Source of the DNA: RYN-230 sp963837515
GTDB lineage: Bacteria > Actinomycetota > Actinomycetes > Streptosporangiales > Streptosporangiaceae
Assembly (NCBI GenBank): GCA_963837515.1
Contig: CAWINT010000008.1
Location: 372,001 to 436,000 of the forward strand
DNA length: 64,000 nucleotides
Reading direction: 5' to 3'
The notes under the pieces were generated by a model. It had not been told where the DNA came from, ran no database searches, and saw only the letters and a list, made by a program, of their open reading frames with translations. The position numbers and the translations under genes are program-made. Position 1 is the first letter of the stretch, and each line of letters starts with the position of its first letter. Positions 18,119 through 27,900 of the stretch are shown here, piece by piece.

Positions 18119-18433
18119 ATGACGGCCCGCTTCCTCGCCCTCTACGAGGCTCCGGCAGACCCCGGGCTCTTCGACCAGCACTACCAGCAGGTTCACATTC
18201 CGCTCCTGCGCCAGTTGAAGGGACTGCGCCGGTACTCAGTAGGCCGGGATCTCACGATCCTTCACGGCGCGCCGTATTACCTGGTCACCGAACTGGAATG
18301 GGACACGATGGACGAACTGCGCGCCGCGGTCGCCTCGCCCGAGGGCCAGGCGACCGCGGCCGACGCGGCACGCCTGCAGGAACTCGCCCCAGTGCGCAGA
18401 ATGATCTTCACCGTGGACGACCACGTGATGTAG
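18119..18433 (+). CDS. EthD-domain protein
   Basis: 104-residue small protein with the EthD dimeric alpha/beta-barrel pattern: MTARFLALYEAPADPGLFDQHY with the conserved Tyr/His (YQQVHIPLLRQLKGLRRY), then the middle strand YYLVTELEWDTMDEL and the ending VRRMIFTVDD. Family members accompany P450 ether-degradation systems or act as small cofactor-independent oxygenases. No such partner is adjacent, so a substrate cannot be named. The ATG directly follows agggcagcgta; the ribosome site is weak. Confidence 0.75.
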   Translation: MTARFLALYEAPADPGLFDQHYQQVHIPLLRQLKGLRRYSVGRDLTILHGAPYYLVTELEWDTMDELRAAVASPEGQATAADAARLQELAPVRRMIFTVDDHVM

Positions 18434-18675
18434 GTGCCGCTGCCGCCCTCACCGACGTGCAGAGCCAGGATGTTTCGAACTTGGGGAAGGATTCGCCATC
18501 GGGCGTGACTGCCTTGAGCCGCCCCGGGAGCGACGCCAGGCCCCGAGCGGCCCGCCGTCTCGCTCCCCCGGGCCGCCGCACGCCCTGCGGCCGCCATGCC
18601 GCGCCCGCCGTTATGGGCTGCCCAGCGGCTTGCGCGTCGGGCACACACGTCCCCGCCATGCCCGTGCGCGGGACG
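18434..18675. other. Convergent intergenic region
   Basis: Lies between the 3' ends of the EthD-like gene and the LuxR-type regulator gene. No further gene seen. Confidence 0.4.
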
Positions 18676-21105
18676 TCACCGTGGGTAGAGCGCCGTGATG
18701 AGATCGACGCCGCCCGCGTGGCCTTCGCTGATGTAGGTCGCGTAGGCGGGCGCCCGCAGGGTGCGCTCCACGGACGAGTCCGCAGATGGGAGGGCCGGTT
18801 GAGCGGCCCCGGGCCCTGCCGCGTGGCCGAGCGCGTCGAGCACGCCGAGGCAGCGGGCGGAAAGAACCAGGTCATCGGCTGCCGCTGCGGCGGTGATCAG
18901 CTCGGCGAGGATCTGCGCGTGCGTGGCGGGGCCGCTAGCGATGGCGGCCGCTCGCAGGCTCTGGAGAAGGAGGCCCGCCGCGGCCGCCGGGTCGTCGGCC
19001 GTGGCGAGCTGTGCGAGCTCAAGGAGGGTCCGGGCGATGCAGCGGAAGTCACCGGCCTGCCGGAAGACCGGCAGAACCGCATCGAGCAGTCGCCGCGCGG
19101 TGTCCGGGCGCCGCTGAATCCGCTCGTAAGTTGCGCGCACCCGGCGGCTGTGCGCGAGTTCATGCTTGTATCCGCGGCCCGCCGCGTATGACTCGCATTC
19201 ATCAAGCCAAATCGGCACGTCCTGGAGACGGGTGCGGGTGTCCACCGCGTTATTGGCGATCATGTACCGCACGTTGCTCGCGTGCATCAGGTCACCGGAG
19301 ATCACGAACCGGTTGATGGCTTGTTCCCAGTCGGCGAAGGCGTCCTGTGCTCTGGTCCGCGCGACGCCTCGTGCCTGCAGCGCAGAAGCTTCCAGCCACG
19401 GGTCTGGGGCGCTCCTGGCATACGAGAGCGCGACGTCAAGGCAATTCACCGCCGCGCTCTCATCATGGCGGTACGCGTGGACCCAGCCGGCCGCCCAGCT
19501 GGCGAAGGCTTTGTCCCGCTGGCTTGTGGCGGCAAGAGCGCTCTTGCGCGCGAGCTGCTCCGCATGGTCGAGGCGCAGGAACGCGACGGTGTTGGCGGCC
19601 CGGGCCAGTGCCTCGCTGCTCCAGTGAGGCGGGCAGCCGTCGGCGACCTCGTAGATCACCTCAAGGGTCTGCCTGCTCGGTTCAAGATCAGCAAGCTGGC
19701 TGACCGACACAAGCAGGCGATCGGCCAGGCCGGGGTCGTGTGTGGCAGACCAGACAAGCGCGGCGAGTAGGTTGGGCTCGTCAACCTCCGCAGGCGGCGG
19801 CGTGCCCAGGGTGGGATGGTAGTGAGCCCGTGCCGCGCCGCTGGCGGCGTCACAGAAGAACAGCGCGTGCGCCCTGGCGACCTGTTCATCGGCTGCGGGG
19901 TCGGCGTGCTCACGCGCGAATGCGCGGATGACGTCGAGCAGCCAGTAGCGTGCTGGCTCTCCCGCTGGCAGCCGCATGCTGACCAGCGATTGCTCCACCA
20001 GCCGCCACAGCGCGGAGCGTACCTCGACGGTCGCCGGGCTGCGCGCGACCGTCTCGGCGAGCGCGAGGGTGAACTCGCCGGGCAACACAGCGAGGCGGCG
20101 CAGCAAGCGGCGCTCGGTGCCACCGAGCAGCTGCCAGGACCACTCGATCGCGGCATGCAGGGACCTGTGCCGCCCGGTCTGTCCCGGGCGTTCCAGGACA
20201 CCGAGCCGGTGCCGCAGGGCCTCGGCGAGTTCCATGACATCGAAGTTGCGGACCCGGGCGGCCGCGAGCTCAATGGCCAGCGGCAGCCCATCGAGCCGAC
20301 GGCAGATCGCGGCGACGTGAGGAGCGGACGCTTCGTCGAGGCGGAAGCGTGGAGAGGCGGCCAGCGCTCGGTCGAGGAACAGCTGGCCGGCCTCGCTGGC
20401 CCGCACGTCCTGTACGCCTGGCCCGGCGGGCAGCCCCAGCGGCCGCAACGCAAGCACATGCTCGACATCGAGCCCGAGTGGTTCGCGGCTCGTGGCAAGA
20501 ACGCGCAGGCCCGGAACACCCCTTGCCAATGACCCGAGCACCTCACCCGCGGCGCCGAGGACGTGTTCACAATTGTCGACGACCAGGAGCGCATCGCTTC
20601 CGGCAAGGGCGACGCGGGCAGCCGGGACAAGATCACGGGCCTCATACCCGATCCCAAGGCCAGCCGCGATCAGGGCGCTGACATCCAGGCCCGTCGCGGG
20701 CGCGAGCTCCACGATGCGCGCCTCGCCGCGCCAGCGGCGTGCGGCCTCGAGCGCGAGCCTGGTTTTGCCACATCCCGCCGGGCCGACCAGGCAGACGAGC
20801 GCGCTCGCTACCAGCATGGCGCTCAATTCGGCGAGCTCACTGTCCCGGCCGACGAAGCTCGTCGTGGATGCGGGTATCAACTGCCCACCCGTGAGCTGCT
20901 GCGCCAGGTTGACCAGTTCCGGTCGGCCGGGCAACGCGAGCTTGCGCAACAACGAGGAGACGTGGCTCTCCACCGTGCGCACGGAAATGGACAACCCGGC
21001 CGCGATCTCGCCGTTGGTCAGCCGCCGGCCGATAGCCGCGAGTATCTCCGCCTCCCGGGCCGTCACCCCTGCTGCCCCCAGGCGAGCCTGCCTTGCTGGC
21101 TCCAT
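18676..21105 (-). CDS. LuxR-type regulator with NB-ARC/AAA ATPase and helical repeats
   Basis: 809-residue transcription regulator. ATG 21105 was preferred over 21210 because gagga lies seven bases upstream of it. An N-terminal LuxR/GerE HTH (VTAREAEILAAIGRRLTNGEIAAGLSI, about residues 13-65) is followed by an ATPase with Walker A VGPAGCGKTRLALEA near 105 and Walker B LLVVDNCEHV near 170, the ATSREPLG motif near 200 and a winged-helix part. TPR-like helical repeats follow to the end. The architecture matches the predicted-ATPase family of actinobacterial regulators, with the unusual N-terminal placing of the HTH. It is divergent from the DsrE and Tc toxin genes, with 218 bp between starts, so it is a candidate regulator of that cargo. 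Confidence 0.85.
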   Translation of the reverse strand: MEPARQARLGAAGVTAREAEILAAIGRRLTNGEIAAGLSISVRTVESHVSSLLRKLALPGRPELVNLAQQLTGGQLIPASTTSFVGRDSELAELSAMLVASALVCLVGPAGCGKTRLALEAARRWRGEARIVELAPATGLDVSALIAAGLGIGYEARDLVPAARVALAGSDALLVVDNCEHVLGAAGEVLGSLARGVPGLRVLATSREPLGLDVEHVLALRPLGLPAGPGVQDVRASEAGQLFLDRALAASPRFRLDEASAPHVAAICRRLDGLPLAIELAAARVRNFDVMELAEALRHRLGVLERPGQTGRHRSLHAAIEWSWQLLGGTERRLLRRLAVLPGEFTLALAETVARSPATVEVRSALWRLVEQSLVSMRLPAGEPARYWLLDVIRAFAREHADPAADEQVARAHALFFCDAASGAARAHYHPTLGTPPPAEVDEPNLLAALVWSATHDPGLADRLLVSVSQLADLEPSRQTLEVIYEVADGCPPHWSSEALARAANTVAFLRLDHAEQLARKSALAATSQRDKAFASWAAGWVHAYRHDESAAVNCLDVALSYARSAPDPWLEASALQARGVARTRAQDAFADWEQAINRFVISGDLMHASNVRYMIANNAVDTRTRLQDVPIWLDECESYAAGRGYKHELAHSRRVRATYERIQRRPDTARRLLDAVLPVFRQAGDFRCIARTLLELAQLATADDPAAAAGLLLQSLRAAAIASGPATHAQILAELITAAAAADDLVLSARCLGVLDALGHAAGPGAAQPALPSADSSVERTLRAPAYATYISEGHAGGVDLITALYPR

Positions 21106-21323
21106 GGTCACATCCTCGCAAACCGCACGGACGAGGAATCCGTGCTGTGCACGGATGCCAGGCCCGCCGTCGGAGCCAAGAATGATGCCAGCAGAAACAA
21201 GCGGGGGCACCCATGTAGATGATCTCCTTTCCCCGCGGCCGGCCGCCCCTGAGCCCCGGCCGCCCTGTCAGCGTGGTGAGCAGGCGCCAGGTTCCATCCA
21301 GATCAGCCCGAGACGAGGCAGCA

Positions 21324-21689
21324 ATGGCAGGAAAAGCAGTGATCAGCCTTACCACCGGCCTGGAGGATCCGGAGAAGGTGACCGTCGCCTTCCTCGTGGC
21401 GGTTGGCGCCGCCGAGGCGGGGCGGCAGACCCTGATGTTCCAGGCGAAGGAGGCGGTCCGGCTGTCCCTGGAAGGCGTGGCGGCCGGGGTTGCCTGTGAC
21501 GGCTGCCCACCCCTGCCTGACCTGCTCACCCGGTATGAGAAAGCAGGCGGCCGGTACATGGTCTGCACTGTCTGCTTCAACGCCAAGCAACTGGACACGG
21601 CCAGCCTGCTGCCGTCTGCCGAACTAGCCGGCACCGTCCAGCTGTGGGAGTGGATAGGAGACGACGCGGCGACGACATTCAGCTACTGA
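21324..21689 (+). CDS. DsrE/DsrF-like small sulfur-relay protein
   Basis: 121-residue single-domain protein. ATG 21324 has gagg five bases upstream; earlier in-frame starts lack one. Features of the DsrE fold: opening strand KAVISLTTGLEDPEKVTVAFLVA, QTLMFQAKEAVRLSLEGVA, and cysteines in CDGCPPL (near residue 54) and YMVCTVCFNAKQL (near 80) where sulfur-carrying Cys usually sit. Family members act as sulfurtransferase subunits or peroxiredoxin-like proteins. It lies 309 bp before the Tc toxin gene on the same strand, without evidence of co-function. Confidence 0.8.
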   Translation: MAGKAVISLTTGLEDPEKVTVAFLVAVGAAEAGRQTLMFQAKEAVRLSLEGVAAGVACDGCPPLPDLLTRYEKAGGRYMVCTVCFNAKQLDTASLLPSAELAGTVQLWEWIGDDAATTFSY

Positions 21690-21997
21690 ACCGCTGCATA
21701 GGCGTGCACCTTGTGTGCCCGCGCGCACTGCCGCCGATCTGCTTGCGTGGCTTCTCTCTGGCTCGCGGTCGGCGATCTGTCGTCGGCCATCGCGCCGGTC
21801 TGCTCGAGCAGTTCACCCTTGAGGCGCAGAACACGGTGTCGCACACCGGAGGAACGTCCATGACAAGCAAGCCTGGCGTCACACCGTCCACCCACCTGTC
21901 TGATCTTCCAGCGACGGGTGAGCGCCCACAGACGCGCCGGCCTGTATCCGGTGACCGGCCGTCGTCTCTACACAGGTGACGTAGGGAGGTCAGGTCC
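21690..21997. promoter_or_regulatory. Leader region of the Tc toxin gene
   Basis: 308 bp without a supported gene between the DsrE-like gene and the Tc toxin gene. It ends in a strong ribosome site (gggaggt, 21983-21989) eight bases before GTG 21998. No clear promoter hexamers are recognised. Confidence 0.4.
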
Positions 21998-24900
21998 GTG
22001 AGCGACGCTGGTGCGGATTCGACTGTGGAAGGGTCGGTGATCTCGCTTCCTAAGGGCGGTGGCGCGGTCAGCGGGGTAGGGGAGAAGTTTTCCCCGGACC
22101 TTTTCACCGGGACAGGAAATTTCTCGGTGCCGATCGCGGTGCCGCCGGGCCGGCGCGGCATGCAGCCGCGGCTGACGCTGACCTACAGCACTGGCAACGG
22201 GAACGGGCCTTTCGGGCTGGGCTGGCAGCTCAGTGTGCCGGGAGTTTCGCGCAAGACCTCTCGGGGCCTGCCCCGTTACACCGACGGCCCCGCGCCAGAG
22301 GCCGGCCAGGCTGACACATTCGTGTTGTCAGGGGCGGAGGATCTGGTGCCGGTGGCCGGCGCCTATCCGGGGCGGGTGCGGTACCGGCCGCGGACCGAGG
22401 GGCTGTTCGCGCGGATCGAGCACGTGCGCGACGACACGGGGGACTTCTGGGAGGTCCGCAGCAAGGACGGGCTGCTCACCCGGTATGGCACCCCCGGGTC
22501 GGCTGACGCAGGCGCCGGGTGGCGCGACCCGGCGGTGCTGGCCGACCCGGCCGGCCCGGGGCGCATATTCGGCTGGCGGATCACGCAGACCCAGGACCCG
22601 CTGGGCAATCTGGTCCGGTACGACTACCTGCCCGATCGTGGCACCGAGGGCACCCATGCCTGGGACCATCCGCTGCTGGCCCGGATCTCCTACGCGGACT
22701 ACGGCGATCGCGGCAATCCATCCTTCCTGGTTACCGTCGATTTCGAGTATGAGCCGCGGCCGGATGCGTTCTCGGACTACCGGGCCGGGTTCGAGCTGCG
22801 CACCACGCGCCGCTGCCGCATGATCCGGGTCTCGACGCACGCCGCGGACGGCATCGAGAGGGTCGCGCGCGAGTACCGCTGCGGGTACGAGCAGGCCGCG
22901 TTCAACGGCGTCTCGCTGCTGACCCGGGTGGATGCCGTCGGCATCGACGTTCAGGCTCAGCCCCCGGAGGAGCCGCTGCCGCCGCTGACGTTCGCCTACT
23001 CCGGCTTTGACCCGGCCGGCCGCCGGTTCCAGCCGCTGACGGGCCCGGGTCTGCCGACGGCGCCGCTGAGCGACGCCACGTTGGCGCTGGTGGACCTGCG
23101 CGGCCTGGGGTTGCCGGACCTGGTCGAGTTGGGCGCGGTGCGGCGGTACTGGCGCAACGCCGGGGATGGCCGGTTCGAGCTGCCCCGGCTGATGGACGAG
23201 GCACCGCCGTATTCCCTCGGCGAGCCGGGCGTGCAGTTCCTGGACGCCGATGGGGACGGCCGGCCTGACCTCGTCGTGCCATCTCCTAGCCCCGGGTCCC
23301 GGGCACCGGTAGCTGGGTACTTCCCGATGACCTTCGCGGCCGGGTGGAGCCGCCGCTCGTTCCGGCCCTACTCGCGGGCCCCGGGCGTCAGCCTGGGCGA
23401 CCCGAGCGTCAAGCTGATCGACCTGGATGGCGACGGTCTGACCGACGTGCTGCATTCCGGCACCCGGCTGGAGTGCTGGTTCAACGACCCCGACCCGCGC
23501 CGTGCCTGGCAGCGCACCGCGGTCAGCAACGGTAGCGGCCCCGGCATCGACCTAGCCGACCCGCGGGTGCGGCTGGCCGACATGACCGGCGACGGGCTGC
23601 ACGACATTGTGCTGCTGCGCAGCGGTAATATCGCCTACTGGCCCAACCTCGGCTACGGTCGCTGGGGGGCCATGGTGACGATGCGCCGGGCGCCCCGGCT
23701 GCCTGACGGTTATGACCCGCGCCGGGTGCTGCTCGGCGACCTCGACGGCGACGGCGCCGCCGACCTGGTCTACGTCGACGACGGCCGGGTGCTGCTGTGG
23801 GGCAACCAGTGCGGCAACGCCTGGACCGAACAACCGGTCACTATCACCGGCACCCCGGACGTGGTGGGCACTGACGCCGTCCAGCTGGCCGACCTGCACG
23901 GCACTGGGATGGCGGGCCTGCTCTACAGCCGGGCTGCCGACGGATCCGGCCGGCCTCACTTGCGGTTCCTCGACCTGACCGGCGGCGTCAAGCCGCACCT
24001 GCTCACCGAGATGGACAACCACCTGGGCGCGCTCACCCGGGTGACCTACCAGCCGTCCACCGCCGAGTATCTGCGCGACCAGGCCCAGGCGGCCAGCCGC
24101 TGGCGGACCACACTGCCGTTCCCGGTCCACGTCGTCGCCCGCGTGGAGGTGACCGACGCCATTTCCGGCGGCCGGCTGACCACCGAATACCGCTACCACC
24201 ACGGCTACTGGGACGGAGTGGAACGCGAGTTCGGGGGCTTCGCGATGGTAGAGCAGTTCGACACCGAGACCTTCGACCGCGCGCCGGCCAGCGGGCCCGG
24301 CGCGGTGTCCGCGGACCATTACTCGCCTCCGACGCTGACCAAGAACTGGTTCCATCCCGGGCCGGTCGCCGCGGTCGAGGCCGGTGACTGGGCCGAGCTG
24401 GACCTCAGCCATGAGTACTGGAATGGCGACGGGCCGATGCTCACCCGCCCGCCAGAGCTGACCGCGTTCCTTGGCAGCCTGCCCCGCAGCGCCCGCCGGG
24501 CCGCGCTGCGGACCCTGCGCGGCCAGCTACTGCGCGGCGAGCTGTACGCGCTGGATGCCACCGACCGCCAGGACCGCCCGTACACGGTCACCGAGTCGAT
24601 CAGCGGGATCCGGGAGGAAGCACCGCCGGCCGGGCCGCCGGACGACGTGCGGGAACGGATCTTCTTCCCGTTCGTCCTCGGCCAGCGAACCACCCAGTGG
24701 GAACGCGGCGACGACCCGATGACCCGGTTCACCTTCCCCACCGGCTTCGACGAGTACGGTTTCCCCACCCAGCAAGTCGCCATCGCCGTGCCCCGCGGCC
24801 GCGACCCGCTCGCCCCCGGCACCGGCACCAGCCAGCCCTACCTGGCCACCTACGCCACCACCGGCTACGCCCGCCGTGACGACACCGGACACTACCTGGT

Positions 24901-27900
24901 CAACCGGGTCAGCCGCACGACCAGCTACGAGATCGTCAACGACGGCACGGCGACCGTGGCCCAGCTGCGCGACGCCGTGCTGGCCGGACCACCCGCGGGC
25001 GGCAGCGGCGTGTCGCTGCGGATGACCGGGCACACCCGCACCTTCTACGACGGCGACGCGTTCGCCGGCCTGCCAGCCGGCGAGCTCGGCGAGCACGGGC
25101 TGCCGGTGCGGACCGAGACGCTGGCCTTCACCGACGGCTTTCTCGACGCGCTGTACGACCCGGCCGATCCGCTGGCCGTCGGATCCCGGCCGGGCTACCT
25201 CACCCCGGGAACGGTCAGCTGGACCGGTGAGTACCCGCGGGAGTTCCGCGACCGGCTGCCGCAGCTGGCTGGCTATATCCACTACGCCGACGGTGAGGTT
25301 CCCGGCTCGCCAGCCGGGTTCTACATCGCCGCCGCCCGGCATCGCTACGACGCACACGACCCGGCCCGGGCGCCGCGCGGGCTGCCGTTGTCCTCGCTGG
25401 ACCCGCTGGGATCCGAGACCCGGACCGACTACGACGAGCACGACCTGCTGTCGGCCGGCACGACCGACGCGGCCGGGCTGCAGACCAGCGCGGTGAACGA
25501 CTACCGGGTGCTGCAGCCGCGCGAGCTGACTGATCCGAACGGCAACACCAGCGCCGTGACCTTCTCCCCGGCGGGCCTGGTCACCGCCGGGTTCGTACGC
25601 GGCAAAGATGGTGAGGGCGACCGCGACCAGCCCAGCACCCGCATGGCCTACGACCTGCTCGCCTTCGCCGAGCGCGGCCAGCCCGCGTCGGTCAGCACGG
25701 TCCGCCGGGTACACCACGACAGTCAGGTCAACGTCCCCGCCGGCCAGCGCGACGAGGTGCTGGTCTCCGTTGGGTACTGCGACGGGTTCGGCCGCATCTT
25801 GCAGACCCGGGCGCAGGCCGAGGACACCCTGTTCGGCGATCCCGCCTTCGGCGGCAACGTGATCACCACCGACCAGTCCGCGCCGACCGGCGACACTGTC
25901 GGCCGGACGCGGGCCCCCGGAGTCCCGGACAACGTGATCGTCAGCGGCTGGCAGATTTACGACAACAAGGGCCGCGTGGTGCACAAGTACGAGCCGTTCT
26001 TCTCCACGGGTTTCGACTACGCCGCACCGCTCGAGGCCCAGTTGGGGCAGAAGGCCACCATGTTCTACGACCCGCGCGGGCAGGTCCTCCGGACGCTGAA
26101 CCCGAACGGCAGCGAGCAGCGGGTAGTGTTCGGCGTCCCGGGCGACCTGACCGGCCCGGAAGCGTACTCCCCGACGCCGTGGGAGTCCTTTACCTACGAC
26201 GCCAACGACAATGCCGGCCGCACCCACCCCGCCGAGGCACAGCCGTACGCCAGCCACTGGAACACCCCAGCCAGCATTGAGGTGGACGCCTTGGGTCGCA
26301 CCGTGCGAGTCGTGGCCCGCAACGGCTCCACGGAGCAGGCCAGTACCGCCTGGTTCACCACCCGGACCGCCTACGACATCCAGGGCAACATCGTCTCGAT
26401 CTCCGATTCCCTCCGGCGGGAGGCCTTCCGGTACTCCTTCGACCTGGCCAAACGCCGCTGGCGGATGGACAGCATCGACGCCGGGCGCCGGGACACAGTC
26501 CCCGATGCCCTCGGCAACCCCATCGAGAACCGTGACAGCAAGGGCGCCGTCACGTTGTGCGCGTTCGACCTGCTGCACCGGCCGACCCGGACTTGGGCCA
26601 GGGACGACGCGACCACCGCGGTAACGCTGCGGCAGCGGATCGACTACGGCGATGCGGGTGACCCCGGGCAGCCGCCCGCCGAGCGGGACGCCGCCCGCGC
26701 CGGTAACCTACTCGGCCGCCAGTCCCGTCACCACGACGAAGCCGGGCTCACCACCGTGGCGCTGGTGGACTTCAAAGGCAACGTACTCGACCGGTCCCGG
26801 CGGGTCATCGCCGATGAACCCATGCTCGCCGTCGTCAAGCAGGCAGCCTCCAATGGCTGGCAGGTCACGCCGTTCCGTGTCGACTGGCAACCCGGAATCC
26901 AGCAAGACCTCGATGGCCTCGAGGACGCCCTGCTCGAGTCGGTCGGCTACCAGACGACAGCCGCCTACGACGCGCTCAACCGCATCGAGCGGGCGCAGTT
27001 CCCGCAGGACGTCGAGGGCAGGCGCCGTGAGCTGCGGCCGGAGTACAACCGGGCTGGCAGCCTGGACCGGGTCTGGCTTGACGGCACTCTCTATGTCGAG
27101 CGGATCGCCTACGACGCGAAAGGCCAGCGGGCACTCATCGCCTACGGCAACGGCGTAATGACCCGGTATGCCTATGACCCGCACACCTTCCGGCTGGCCC
27201 GGCTGCGCAGCGAGCCATACATCCAGCCGGACTCCGCGACCTACCAGCCGGCCGGAGCGGTGCTGCAGGACTACGGCTACGAGTACGACCTGATCGGGAA
27301 CATCTTGCGGATCATCGACCGCACGCCGGGCAGCGGCATCCCCCGCAATCCTGCCGCCTTCGGCAACGTTGGGCAGTCACTGGGCCAACTACTCATCAAC
27401 GGCGACGCCCTCGACCGCAGCTTCGACTACGACCCGCTCTACCGCCTGCTGTCGGCCTCCGGGCGCGAATGCGACCTGCCACCCGACCAGCCGCCCTGGC
27501 AAGACGCTCCGCGCGGCACCGACCTCACCAAAGCACGCGCCTACACCGAGCATTACACCTACGACGAGGCGCACAACCTGCTCAGGCTCGACCATCGCAA
27601 CGAACCCGGCGGTTTCACCCGTGCCTTCGCCGTCGAACCGGCGGACAACAGGCTGCGCACGATCACAGCCGGCAGCATCACCTACGGCTACCGCTTCGAC
27701 GGCAACGGGAACCTGCTGTCAGAAGCAACTTCCCGGCACTTCGCATGGGGCCACCGTGACCACCTCACGGTCTTCCGTACCCAGACCGGGGCGGCCGAGC
27801 CATCGGTGTACGCACAGTACCTCTACGACGCCCACGGCCAGCGCGTGAAGAAACTCGTGCGCAAGCAGGGCGGCCAGATCGAGGTCACGCACTACCTAGG

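Noticed and set aside
24527..26578. 683-residue minus-strand frame antisense to the RHS repeats
   Set aside because: High-GC shadow; composition is Gly/Arg/Val-biased without family motifs, while the plus strand encodes clear RHS repeats.
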